From: Azotobacter bryophylli
GTDB taxonomy: Bacteria; Pseudomonadota; Gammaproteobacteria; Pseudomonadales; Pseudomonadaceae
NCBI RefSeq assembly: GCF_042643485.1
Contig: NZ_JBHRSJ010000022.1
Coordinates: 174,974-238,973, forward strand
Reading direction: 5' to 3'
DNA length: 64,000 nt
Both the position numbers and the translations under genes were made by a program. How positions within the stretch are numbered: the first letter of the stretch is position 1; each line of letters starts with the position of its first letter. Positions 26,170-33,986 of the stretch are shown one piece after another. A model generated the notes under the pieces. It was not told the DNA's origin, did no database searches, and was given only the letters and a program-made list of their open reading frames with translations.

Positions 26170-26853
26170 TCACTCGAACTGTTCGAGGCGCTGGCGGTCG
26201 CGGATGGTGATCTGTCGGCCTTCCTGGTCGATGATCTCCTCGTCGATCAGCCGGCGGATGATCCGCGAGAAGGTTTCCGGCTGGATCGACAGGTGCCCGG
26301 CCACCAGTTGCTTGGCCATGGGCAGTTCGAAGGAGTTGCCGCCGTCCTTGAGCCGCGAGAGCTGGGTCAGCAGGTAGCGCACCACCCGGTGGGTGGCGTT
26401 CTTCAGCGACAGGGTCTCGATCTCGTTGATCCGCTGGTGCAGGCGCACGCTGAGCTTGCCGAGCAGGGCGAAGGCCAGCCGGTTGTTGTTCTGCAGCAGG
26501 CGCATGTAGACGCTGTTGGACAGCCGGTAGACCTGGGTCGGGCCGATCGCCTGGGCCGAAGCCACGTAGTTGGGCGTGTCCATCAGCATCATGGCCTCGG
26601 CGAAGGTATGGCGGTTGCCGATGACCTCGAAGACCTTTTCCTGGCCGTCCGGGGTCAGGCGGTAGATCTTCACCGCCCCGGAAATCACGAAATAGAAGGC
26701 GCTCGCCGGCTCGCCCTGGTGGAACAGGATGTCGCCCTTGTCCAGGTTGAGCAGTTGGCTGGCATCCATCAGCTCGTCCAGCTCGGCCTCGCTCAGCGGC
26801 TCGAACAGGTGATGGCTGCGAAGAATCTGGTGGTGTACGCGATGAAGCACCAT
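26170..26853 (-). CDS. dnrD: DnrD/DNR, NO-responsive Crp/Fnr-family activator of denitrification
   Basis: 227 residues: cyclic-nucleotide-like effector domain (about 15-130), dimer helix, and C-terminal HTH with QPETFSRIIRRL, which reads TTGAT boxes. It lacks the N-terminal cysteines of FNR/ANR, so it belongs to the heme/NO-sensing DNR type. The start at 26853 (MVLHRVHHQ) has AAGGA 8 bases upstream and matches P. aeruginosa DNR; the ATG 9 bases earlier overlaps that ribosome site. It is the likely activator of the FNR-type boxes in this window. Confidence 0.93.
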   Translation of the reverse strand: MVLHRVHHQILRSHHLFEPLSEAELDELMDASQLLNLDKGDILFHQGEPASAFYFVISGAVKIYRLTPDGQEKVFEVIGNRHTFAEAMMLMDTPNYVASAQAIGPTQVYRLSNSVYMRLLQNNNRLAFALLGKLSVRLHQRINEIETLSLKNATHRVVRYLLTQLSRLKDGGNSFELPMAKQLVAGHLSIQPETFSRIIRRLIDEEIIDQEGRQITIRDRQRLEQFE

Positions 26854-26913
26854 GCAAGGCATCCTTTTTCTGAGTAAGTAAAGCAGATCGAACGGCGCCG
26901 CCCCGGCGCGGAA

Positions 26914-27411
26914 TCAGGGGCGGGCGGAGACTTCCGGGCCGCTCCACTGCGGGTCGTCGAAGAGTTCGGGGTAACGCGCTAGCGCGGCGAGAATGCGTTC
27001 GCCGGCCCGCTCGCGTTCAGCGGCGCGGGGCAGGGCCTCGGCGCCCTGCAGCAGCTCGGTCAGCACGCCGTGCAGGGCGGCGTCGGCCCGCGGCGGCAGC
27101 GTGCAGTGCTCGATCATGAAGGCGGTGGCTTCCCGGATCTCCCGGCTCAGCGCGCTCGCCTGGGCATCGCCGACGGGGCCCGGCAGGGTCTGCAGGGCGG
27201 CCCGGCGAATGCGCGCCATGCCGCTGCGCAGGGGCAGGTCGGTGGCCCATTTGCCGGCCGGCGCCTGCACCCCGGCGGCGGCCGGCGCGTGATGATGGTG
27301 GCCCTCGGCGGCCCAGGCCGTGCCGACGACGAAGCTCAGGGCGAAGCTGCTGGCCAGGGCCAGCATCAGGGCCAGCGCCAGGCTCCAGAAGAGCGGTTGG
27401 AGAACTTTCAC
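26914..27411 (-). CDS. dnrO: DnrO-like exported histidine-rich protein
   Basis: 165 residues. The signal peptide has a long hydrophobic core and an AWA-AEG cleavage site, followed by a His cluster (GHHHHAP) and then a helical domain with no known motif. It lies between dnrN and dnrD, the place of dnrO in P. stutzeri, and the symbol rests on that position. The His cluster suggests periplasmic metal binding (copper or iron), which is inference. It is probably co-transcribed with dnrN, 54 bases upstream. Confidence 0.7.
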   Translation of the reverse strand: MKVLQPLFWSLALALMLALASSFALSFVVGTAWAAEGHHHHAPAAAGVQAPAGKWATDLPLRSGMARIRRAALQTLPGPVGDAQASALSREIREATAFMIEHCTLPPRADAALHGVLTELLQGAEALPRAAERERAGERILAALARYPELFDDPQWSGPEVSARP

Positions 27412-27465
27412 GGTTCGGCTCCTTGGGCGCGACGGCGGGCCGGGAACCCGCCGACTGCGGCGGGT

Positions 27466-28140
27466 TCAGGCGTTGGCCGGGGCATCGGCGAAGAGGATGT
27501 TGTTCTCCAGGTGGATGTGCAGCATCAGGTCTCGGCGCAGCTCCTCCAGCCCGCGGTAGAGCGCGCGCCAGGTATTGCAGGCGTTCTCCGGCGCGGTGAT
27601 GTCGTCGGTCAGCGCGGCCAGGCGCGCCAGGGCGGCGCCGTGCTGGTCGTGCTCGAAGCGCATCACCGAGATCGGTCCCTGCACCTGGGGCGCCGGGAAG
27701 CCCTGCCGCAGCAGCGGGAAGAGGATGTGCTCCTCCTTGCACATGTGGCTTTCCAGCTCCTGCTGCATGTGCCAGAGATGCTCGGCCAGGCCGTTGGGAC
27801 AACCGGGGCGGCCGCCGTGGACCTGCTCGACGCGACTGGCCAGGCGGATCAGCTCCGGCAACTGCTCGCGGTGGCGCTCGTGGAAGCGTTCGAGGATGTA
27901 ATCGATCAGCACCTGCGCCGGCTCGCCGCGCCAGTCGGTCTCGTCGCCGCTCGCCGGCTCCAGGGATTCGAGGAGCCGGGCGATCTGCTCGGCGTCCAGG
28001 CCGCGGCGTATGGCCGAGTCGCGCAGGCTCTGGTCGCCGCCGCAGCAGAAGTCCAGCTTGTACTGGTGGAACACGCGGGTGGCGCCGGGGATGGAGCAGG
28101 CCAGGCTGCCCAGGGTTTGGTCGATCAATGCGCTGGTCAT
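27466..28140 (-). CDS. dnrN: DnrN (YtfE/ScdA/RIC), di-iron protein for repair of nitrosative damage to Fe-S clusters
   Basis: 224 residues. An N-terminal ScdA_N domain has the CCGGD motif (Cys32-Cys33). The C-terminal hemerythrin-like domain has several His/Glu ligands (HLWHMQQELESHM, FEHDQHG, HIHLENNILF). RIC proteins help restore iron-sulfur clusters hit by NO. The start at 28140 has TGGAG upstream; 28164 is an alternative in-frame ATG. It heads the leftward dnrN-dnrO-dnrD-dnrP group and is divergent from norR, with a sigma-54 promoter. Confidence 0.92.
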   Translation of the reverse strand: MTSALIDQTLGSLACSIPGATRVFHQYKLDFCCGGDQSLRDSAIRRGLDAEQIARLLESLEPASGDETDWRGEPAQVLIDYILERFHERHREQLPELIRLASRVEQVHGGRPGCPNGLAEHLWHMQQELESHMCKEEHILFPLLRQGFPAPQVQGPISVMRFEHDQHGAALARLAALTDDITAPENACNTWRALYRGLEELRRDLMLHIHLENNILFADAPANA

Positions 28141-28173
28141 GGTGCTATCTCCAGAGAGGGACACCCTAGAACG

Positions 28174-28188
28174 GCAAAGCCTGTGCCA
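28174..28188 (-). promoter_or_regulatory. Sigma-54 promoter of dnrN
   Basis: On the minus strand TGGCACAGGCTTTGC matches the -24/-12 consensus TGGCAC-N5-TTGC exactly. It lies 34 bases before the dnrN start and is oriented toward it. Confidence 0.88.
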
Positions 28189-28229
28189 TCGCTAACCTAT
28201 TGATTTCAAAGGGTTTGCGTACTGGTGCT

Positions 28230-28286
28230 GGTAAAAAATACCGCCGAGCTTTAGGGTAGTTAAAACCTTGCAGGGTATTAATCACC
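28230..28286. promoter_or_regulatory. Three NorR-type enhancer sites (GGT-N7-ACC)
   Basis: Three 13-base sites, GGTAAAAAATACC (28230-28242), GGTAGTTAAAACC (28255-28267) and GGTATTAATCACC (28274-28286), all fit GGT-N7-ACC, the known NorR target. They lie upstream of the dnrN sigma-54 promoter and touch the norR start codon, so NorR probably activates dnrN and may repress itself. Confidence 0.88.
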
Positions 28287-29819
28287 ATGATGCAGGAAAC
28301 CCTTCTGGCCGATCTGGCCGCCGATCTGCACCACACGGTGCGCCTGCAGCGGCTGGTGCAGACGCTGCAGGAGCGCTTCCGCTGCGGCGCCGTGGTGCTG
28401 CTGCGCCTGGACGACGACAGCCTGCGACCGCTGGCGGCGGTCGGGCTGGTCCAGGAGGCGCTCGGCCGGCGTTTCGTGGTGGCCCAGCACCCGCGCCTGG
28501 CGGCGATCCTCTCGCAGCGCCAGCCGGCCTGGTTCGAGCCGGACAGCCGCCTGCCGGACCCCTACGACGGCCTGCTCGCCGAGCATGCCGGCGAGCCGCT
28601 GCCGGTGCATGACTGCATGGGCGTGAGCCTCTATCTCGAAGGCCGGCTGTGGGGCGCGCTGACCCTCGACGCGCTGCACGCCGGCACCTTCGACGAGCAG
28701 GCCCGGCGCGACCTGCAGCGCTACGCCCTGATCGTCGAGGCGGCGGTGCGCATGACCCGCCTGGAGCAGGAGAACCGCAGCCTGCGCCTGGCCCGCAGCG
28801 ATGCCCTGGAAACCACGCTGATCGCCGACGACGGCGAGATCCTCGGGCACAGCGCGGTGATCCGCGAGCTGCTGCACGAACTCAAGGTGGTGGCCGACTC
28901 CGAGCTGCCGGTGCTGCTGCTGGGCGAAACCGGGGTCGGCAAGGAGCTGTTCGCCCGCTGGCTGCATCGTCATTCGCGGCGGCGCAACAAGCCTCTGGTG
29001 CACGTCAACTGCGCCGCGTTGCCCGAGTCCCTGGCCGAGAGCGAGCTGTTCGGCCATGTGAAGGGCGCCTTTTCCGGCGCCACCACCGACCGTCCGGGGC
29101 GCTTCGAGGCGGCCAACGGCGGCACCCTGTTCCTCGACGAGGTGGGCGAGCTGCCGCTGACGGTCCAGGCCAAGCTGCTGCGCACCCTGCAGAACGGCGA
29201 AATCCAGCGCCTGGGTGCCGACAAGCCGCGCCAGGTGGATGTGCGGATCATCGCCGCGACCAACCGCAACCTGCGCGAAAGCGTGCGCGACGGGCTGTTT
29301 CGCGCCGATCTCTACCATCGCCTGTCGGTCTACCCGGCGCCGATTCCGCCGCTGCGCGAGCGGGAGAACGACGTGCTGATCCTCGCCGGGCATTTCCTCG
29401 AACTCAACCGCGCCCGCCTGGGGTTGCGCAGCGTGCGCCTGTCGCCGGCGGCGGAGCGGGCCCTGCTGGCCTACGCCTGGCCGGGCAACGTGCGCGAACT
29501 GGAGCACGTGATCAGCCGCGCCGCCCTACGCCTGCTGAGCCGCGGTGCCTCCCGGGGCGAGATCCTGACCCTGGAGCCGGAACTGCTCGACCTGGAGAGC
29601 GCCGCCCTGGACGGCCCGGCGCCTGGCGTCACGGCCGCGGCCACGCCAGCGGCGGAGACCGCACTATTGCCGCTGCGCGAGGCCATCGACGCCTGCCAGC
29701 GCGATGCCATCGGCCGGGCGCTCGAAGCCAGCGGCGAGAACTGGGCGCAGGCGGCACGCCTGCTGGAGCTCGACCCGAGCAACCTGCACAAGCTGGCGCG
29801 GCGACTGAAGATGAAGTGA
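28287..29819 (+). CDS. norR: NorR/FhpR, NO-responsive sigma-54 activator
   Basis: 510 residues: N-terminal GAF domain (about 20-165) that holds a non-heme iron NO sensor in this family, a central AAA+ domain with Walker A GETGVGKE and Walker B GTLFLDEVGE, and a C-terminal Fis-type HTH (NWAQAARLLELDPSNLHKLARRL). The sigma-54 contact loop reads GAFSGA (residues 260-265) instead of the usual GAFTGA. It is divergent from dnrN, whose promoter carries matching enhancer sites. Confidence 0.92.
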   Translation: MMQETLLADLAADLHHTVRLQRLVQTLQERFRCGAVVLLRLDDDSLRPLAAVGLVQEALGRRFVVAQHPRLAAILSQRQPAWFEPDSRLPDPYDGLLAEHAGEPLPVHDCMGVSLYLEGRLWGALTLDALHAGTFDEQARRDLQRYALIVEAAVRMTRLEQENRSLRLARSDALETTLIADDGEILGHSAVIRELLHELKVVADSELPVLLLGETGVGKELFARWLHRHSRRRNKPLVHVNCAALPESLAESELFGHVKGAFSGATTDRPGRFEAANGGTLFLDEVGELPLTVQAKLLRTLQNGEIQRLGADKPRQVDVRIIAATNRNLRESVRDGLFRADLYHRLSVYPAPIPPLRERENDVLILAGHFLELNRARLGLRSVRLSPAAERALLAYAWPGNVRELEHVISRAALRLLSRGASRGEILTLEPELLDLESAALDGPAPGVTAAATPAAETALLPLREAIDACQRDAIGRALEASGENWAQAARLLELDPSNLHKLARRLKMK

Positions 29820-29955
29820 GAGGCTGCGGAAAAACTCCCGCGCTTCTCCCGTAGCGCGTCTTGCCGCGAACTCCTGGAGGCAGTCTCGCGACGGCACTCG
29901 ATCTTTTCACAACCTCTGAGGCGACCGCCGGTCGCACCCCATCCGCCGGTGCGTC

Positions 29956-29969
29956 TTGACGGCCATCAA
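29956..29969 (+). promoter_or_regulatory. FNR/DNR box before ubiU
   Basis: TTGACGGCCATCAA, one mismatch to TTGAT-N4-ATCAA, centred about 65 bases before the ubiU start. It implies anaerobic induction of ubiUVT by ANR or DNR. Confidence 0.82.
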
Positions 29970-30026
29970 TGCCGAATGGCGGCCGGCTTCCTAGAGTGCG
30001 GGCTTCTTCCGGTTCAGGAGTCAGCC

Positions 30027-31022
30027 ATGCAACTGGTCTGCCCGGCAGGTAGTCTGCCCGCGCTCAAGGCCGCCGTCCGGCAGGGTGCCGACGCGATTTA
30101 CGTCGGCTTCCGCGACGACACCAACGCCCGCCATTTCGCCGGCCTCAACTTCGACGAGAAACAGCTCGACAAGGGTCTGCAGCTGATCCGCGAGCAGGGG
30201 CGCGAGCTCTACGTGGCGGTCAACACCTACCCGCAGCCCCAGGCCTGGAGCCGCTGGCAGCGGGCCGTGGACCGGGCCGCCGACCTCGGCGCCGATGCGC
30301 TGATCTGCGCCGACCCCGGGGTGCTGGCCTACGCCTGCCGGCGCCATCCCAACCTCAAGCTGCATCTGTCGGTGCAGGGCTCGGCCACCAATGCCGCGGC
30401 CCTGGCCTTCTACCAGGAACGCTACGGCATCCGCCGCGCGGTGCTGCCGCGGGTGTTGTCCCTCAAGCAGGTGAAGCAGGTGGCCGCCGGCAGTCCGGTG
30501 CCGATCGAGGTGTTCGCCTTCGGTAGCCTGTGCATCATGGCCGAGGGCCGCTGCCATCTGTCCTCCTATCTCACCGGCGACTCGCCGAACCTCTGCGGCG
30601 TCTGCTCGCCGGCCAAGGCGGTGCGCTGGAGCGAGGAACCCGAGGGCCTGACCTCGCGCCTGAACAACGTGCTGATCGACCGCTACGGCGCGGGCGAGTC
30701 GGCCGGCTACCCGACCCTGTGCAAGGGCCGCTTCCTGGTCAACGGCCAGCGCTTCCATGCCCTCGAGGAGCCCACCAGCCTGAACACCCTGGACCTGATC
30801 CCGGAACTGGCGGCGATCGGCGTCAGCGCCATGAAGATCGAGGGCCGCCAGCGCAGCCCGGCCTACGTCGAGCAGGTCACCCGGGTCTGGCGCGCGGCGC
30901 TGGACAGCTACCTGAAGGCACCGCAGCGCTATGCTGTGCAGCCCGGCTGGCGCGAGGTGCTGGCCGGCCTGTCGGAAGGCTCGCAGACCACCCTGGGCGC
31001 CTATCACAGGGCCTGGCAATGA
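30027..31022 (+). CDS. ubiU: UbiU, U32-family Fe-S protein for oxygen-independent ubiquinone hydroxylation
   Basis: 331 residues, U32 peptidase-like. Conserved cysteines in the CHLSSYLTG, LCGVCS and TLCKGRF segments are the [4Fe-4S] ligands of this family. UbiU and UbiV form a complex that hydroxylates ubiquinone precursors without O2. The start at 30027 has CAGGAG 6 bases upstream. It is the first gene of ubiU-ubiV-ubiT under an FNR-type box. Continued ubiquinone supply matters for nitrate respiration through NarI. Confidence 0.92.
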   Translation: MQLVCPAGSLPALKAAVRQGADAIYVGFRDDTNARHFAGLNFDEKQLDKGLQLIREQGRELYVAVNTYPQPQAWSRWQRAVDRAADLGADALICADPGVLAYACRRHPNLKLHLSVQGSATNAAALAFYQERYGIRRAVLPRVLSLKQVKQVAAGSPVPIEVFAFGSLCIMAEGRCHLSSYLTGDSPNLCGVCSPAKAVRWSEEPEGLTSRLNNVLIDRYGAGESAGYPTLCKGRFLVNGQRFHALEEPTSLNTLDLIPELAAIGVSAMKIEGRQRSPAYVEQVTRVWRAALDSYLKAPQRYAVQPGWREVLAGLSEGSQTTLGAYHRAWQ

Positions 31023-31036
31023 ACGGGGAAGCCAAC

Positions 31037-31927
31037 ATGAAACTCAGCCTCGGGCCCGTGCTGTTCTACTGGGAGCGCAAGAAGCTGCTGGATTTCTATG
31101 CCGACATGGCCCGCCAGCCGCTGGACGTGATCTACCTGGGCGAGACCGTCTGCTCCAAGCGCCGCGACATGCAGCTGGGCGACTGGCTGGAACTGGCCCG
31201 CGACCTGGCCCGCACCACCCCGGCCCAACTGGTGCTCTCCGGTCTGACCCTGGTCGAGGCCGCCTCCGAGCTGGCCGCCCTGCGGCGGCTGTGCGACAAC
31301 GGCGAGCTGCTGGTGGAAGCCAACGACATGGGCGCCGTGCAGTATCTGGCCGGCAAGGGCCTGCCCTTCGTCGGCGGGCCGGCGCTGAACCTGTACAACG
31401 GCTACGCCCTGGCCGAACTGGTCAAGAGCGGCATGATCCGCTGGGTGCCGCCGGTGGAAGCCTCCGGCGCGCTGATCAGATGCGCCCGCGAGCAGCTCGT
31501 GGAATTGGGCGTGCAGCTGCCGGCCATCGAGATCTTCGCCTACGGCTATCTGCCGCTGGCCTACTCGGCGCGCTGCTTCACCGCCCGCGCCGAAAACCGG
31601 CCCAAGGACGACTGCCAGTTCTGCTGCCAGAACTATCCAGAGGGCATTCCGCTGCTCAGCCAGGAAGGCGAGCCGATCTTCACCATCAACGGCATCCAGA
31701 CCCTGTCCGCGGCGGTCAGCAACCTGCTGGCCGACTACTCCGCCCTGGTCGACAGCGGTGCCGACATCCTGCGCCTGAGCCCGCGCGCGGCCGGCATGGC
31801 GGAGGTGATCGCCGCCTTCGACATCGTCCGCAACGGAGCCATGCCGCCGTTGGCCGTGGACGGCTGCAACGGCTACTGGCACGGCGAGCCGGGCATGCTG
31901 CGCGCCGAGGAGGCCGGACTGTGCTGA
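31037..31927 (+). CDS. ubiV: UbiV, partner of UbiU in oxygen-independent ubiquinone synthesis
   Basis: 296 residues, U32 family. The start at 31037 (MKLSLGPVLFYW) aligns with E. coli UbiV and has GGGGAA upstream; ATG 31019, which overlaps the ubiU stop, is the alternative. Fe-S ligand cysteines lie in VCSKRRD, ARCFTAR and CQFCCQNYP. It overlaps ubiT by 7 bases. Confidence 0.92.
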   Translation: MKLSLGPVLFYWERKKLLDFYADMARQPLDVIYLGETVCSKRRDMQLGDWLELARDLARTTPAQLVLSGLTLVEAASELAALRRLCDNGELLVEANDMGAVQYLAGKGLPFVGGPALNLYNGYALAELVKSGMIRWVPPVEASGALIRCAREQLVELGVQLPAIEIFAYGYLPLAYSARCFTARAENRPKDDCQFCCQNYPEGIPLLSQEGEPIFTINGIQTLSAAVSNLLADYSALVDSGADILRLSPRAAGMAEVIAAFDIVRNGAMPPLAVDGCNGYWHGEPGMLRAEEAGLC

Positions 31928-32430
31928 ACCCCCGTACCCATCTGCTGAAACTGGGCGAGCGGCTGCTGCCGCTGGCCGCCCGCACCCCCTTCCTGCTGCA
32001 GCGCCTGGCGCTGGAGCGCAGCCTCAACCAAGTGCTCGCCGAGCCGCTGGGCGAGGGCGCCTTCGAGGCCCTGGAGGGCCGCTGGATGCGCCTGGAGGTC
32101 GCCGATCTGCAGCTGGCCTGGTGCCTGACCTGCACCCGCGGCCGGCTGCGCATCGCCGCGCGGGCGCCGTTCGAGGTGTGCATCCGCGGCAACTGGCGCG
32201 AGTTCCTGCTGCTAGCCAGCCGCCAGGAAGACCCGGACACCCTGTTCTTCCGTCGCCGCCTGGTCATCGAAGGGGATACCGACCTGGGCCTGGCGATCAA
32301 GAATCTGATCGACAGCCTCGATCCGGACAATCTGCCGGTCTGGCTGTGGAGGCTCATCCAGGGGGCGGGAGAGGAGGTGGCCCAGGCCGCTGGCAGCGCC
32401 GCCGCCGGACGCACCCAGCCGGCCGGCTAG
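31921..32430 (+). CDS. ubiT: UbiT, SCP2-domain lipid-binding accessory factor
   Basis: 169 residues from a GTG start inside the end of ubiV. The SCP2-like domain (about 40-140) is expected to bind ubiquinone intermediates for UbiU/V, and the C-terminal Ala-rich tail is variable. Order and overlap with ubiUV support the call. The GTG is preferred because it gives the usual N-terminus and is translationally coupled. Confidence 0.88.
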   Translation: MLNPRTHLLKLGERLLPLAARTPFLLQRLALERSLNQVLAEPLGEGAFEALEGRWMRLEVADLQLAWCLTCTRGRLRIAARAPFEVCIRGNWREFLLLASRQEDPDTLFFRRRLVIEGDTDLGLAIKNLIDSLDPDNLPVWLWRLIQGAGEEVAQAAGSAAAGRTQPAG

Positions 32431-32439
32431 TGCAGTGGG

Positions 32440-32580
32440 GGGGGTGGCCGCGCAGCGTCACCCACCGTCGGCAAGGTGGAAACTGCTGCGCAGTTTTCCG
32501 TGGGTGGCCCTCCATGGGGTGTCCGTCCACCTCACGAAGAGCATCCGATAGGGTGGGTGATCGTGCAGCACCACCCGCCT
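32440..32580. repeat. Hairpin-rich intergenic repeat after ubiT
   Basis: The region contains repeated ACCCACC / GGTGGGT words and nested inverted repeats, including AAACTG-CTGCG-CAGTTT near 32479-32495. It looks like a REP-type palindromic element or a two-way terminator between the convergent ubiT and DGC genes. Confidence 0.5.
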
Positions 32581-32610
32581 GGAGCCGATGCCGGACAGGC
32601 GGGGGAAGGC

Positions 32611-33006
32611 CTAGCCGGCCTCGCGCTGGCGGCGCTGCATGCGGTCGCTGGCGATGATGTTCTTCATCTCCTGGTACAGGGCTTCAGCCTCGGTCGGGGT
32701 GCAGTCGGTGCGGAAGCGCTTGCGCAGGCCGTAGCGGTTGAGGGTGACGTGCACGTCGGCGCTGACGCCCTGCTGCGCCAGGGAGGCTTTCACGCAATGC
32801 AGCGGGCAGCCGTCGATGGCGAGGATCGGCCGGCCGGATCTGGCGGTGCTCACCAGCGGGGCGACGCCGCCGCCGACCCCGGCGATGCAGGACATCTCCG
32901 CCAGCTCCTCGCGGTCCAGGCGCATGGCGAGGGTGTTGGCCAGCTGCGCCACGTTGGAGCAGCCCGAGCAGGAATAGACGAGGGGCAGTTGGTCTGGCTT
33001 GGACAT
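32611..33006 (-). CDS. DGC-domain (putative zinc-binding) cysteine protein
   Basis: 131 residues. It has conserved cysteines at SCSGCSN, SCIAGVGGG and the DGCPLHC motif that names the DGC family. Such proteins are thought to bind zinc or an Fe-S centre; no reaction is established. The start at 33006 has GGGAGAAC 4 bases upstream on the minus strand. An FNR/DNR box lies about 66 bases before it, so it is probably an anaerobically induced gene. Confidence 0.8.
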   Translation of the reverse strand: MSKPDQLPLVYSCSGCSNVAQLANTLAMRLDREELAEMSCIAGVGGGVAPLVSTARSGRPILAIDGCPLHCVKASLAQQGVSADVHVTLNRYGLRKRFRTDCTPTEAEALYQEMKNIIASDRMQRRQREAG

Positions 33007-33065
33007 GGGTTCTCCCGTCGTGGTCAAGAAAGGCAGCAGTATCCCCAGCAGGGCGGCGTTTTAAC

Positions 33066-33079
33066 TTGATGACCGTCAA
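33066..33079 (-). promoter_or_regulatory. FNR/DNR box before the DGC gene
   Basis: TTGATGACCGTCAA (near-palindromic, one mismatch) centred about 66 bases before the DGC start and just after the dnrS stop. Confidence 0.8.
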
Positions 33080-33098
33080 GAACGCCCGGGCGCTGCCG

Positions 33099-33773
33099 CT
33101 AGTCGCAGTAGGCCGCCAGGCTCTGCGGGTCGATGATCTCGATGCGCCGCCGCTGCACGCTGATCAGCCCGGCGTCGGTCAGCCGGTGCAGGATGCGCGA
33201 GAAGGTCTCCGGCTGGATGCCCAGCTTGGAGGCGATCAGTCGCTTGGGCACGTCCAGCATGACCTCGCCGCATTCCTGCTGCGTCTGGGACAGGAAACGC
33301 ACCACGCGGCGGCTGGCGTTGCCCAGGGTCAGGGTGTCGATTTCGTTGAGCCGCTGGTGCAGGCGCATGGTGAGGATGCCGAGGATGTCCAGGCAGATGC
33401 CCGGATGCTCTTCCAGCAGGCGCCGGTAATGGGCGCCGTGCAGGCTGGCCACCAGCGTGCTCTTGAGCGCGGTGGCGCTCACCGGATAGGTCGGCGCCCC
33501 GACGAACAGCAGGGCCTCGGCGAAGGAGTCGCCGGCGCGCATCACTTCCACCAGCTTCTCCTGGCCGTCGCTGGCCACCCGGTGCAGCTTCACCTGACCG
33601 CTGAAGATGAAATAGAAACGCTCGGCCTTGTCCCCCCGATGGAACAGCGCGGCGCCGGCGTTCAGGCGCTTGGCGTAGGCCAGGGCGCACACCTCCTGCA
33701 TCGCCGAATCCGGCAGGCGGCTGAACAGATGGTGGCGGCGCAGCTCCGCGATGAGGGACTTCTCGCTCAGCAT
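33099..33773 (-). CDS. dnrS: DnrS, Crp/Fnr-family regulator beside nrdD
   Basis: 224 residues: effector domain, dimer helix, HTH with QPETFSRILHRL, the same recognition motif as DnrD. It lacks the N-terminal cysteine set of FNR. In P. stutzeri dnrS lies next to nrdD and affects its expression; here it is likewise divergent from nrdD. It is clearly a separate paralogue from DnrD in this window. GAGGAGG-like sequence precedes the ATG. Confidence 0.88.
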   Translation of the reverse strand: MLSEKSLIAELRRHHLFSRLPDSAMQEVCALAYAKRLNAGAALFHRGDKAERFYFIFSGQVKLHRVASDGQEKLVEVMRAGDSFAEALLFVGAPTYPVSATALKSTLVASLHGAHYRRLLEEHPGICLDILGILTMRLHQRLNEIDTLTLGNASRRVVRFLSQTQQECGEVMLDVPKRLIASKLGIQPETFSRILHRLTDAGLISVQRRRIEIIDPQSLAAYCD

Positions 33774-33904
33774 GGTTCCTCCTCAGAATTCAGGTCCGAA
33801 TATTGCGGGAGTGCATCCTAGGGGCTGGCCGGCGGGCCATTCCTTGACCGTGGACAATTCCGCCGGCCCGCCCCTCGCCCCGCCTGACCAGGCGCCCGGG
33901 CGAA

Positions 33905-33918
33905 TTGACGATGGTCAA
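33905..33918 (+). promoter_or_regulatory. FNR/DNR box between dnrS and nrdD
   Basis: TTGACGATGGTCAA, a symmetric site with two changes from the consensus, centred about 75 bases before nrdD. A weaker relative (TTGACCGTGGACAA, 33844-33857) lies nearer dnrS. Confidence 0.75.
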
Positions 33919-33986
33919 TTCGAAATTCGCCGTCAGCCCCTACATTCACAGCATCTTGTGTTTGATATGCGTTCAAGGGGCAATAT

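Noticed and set aside
33844..33857. TTGACCGTGGACAA as a strong FNR box for dnrS
   Set aside because: The second half-site GACAA departs from the consensus at two key bases; kept only as a weak relative of the box at 33905.
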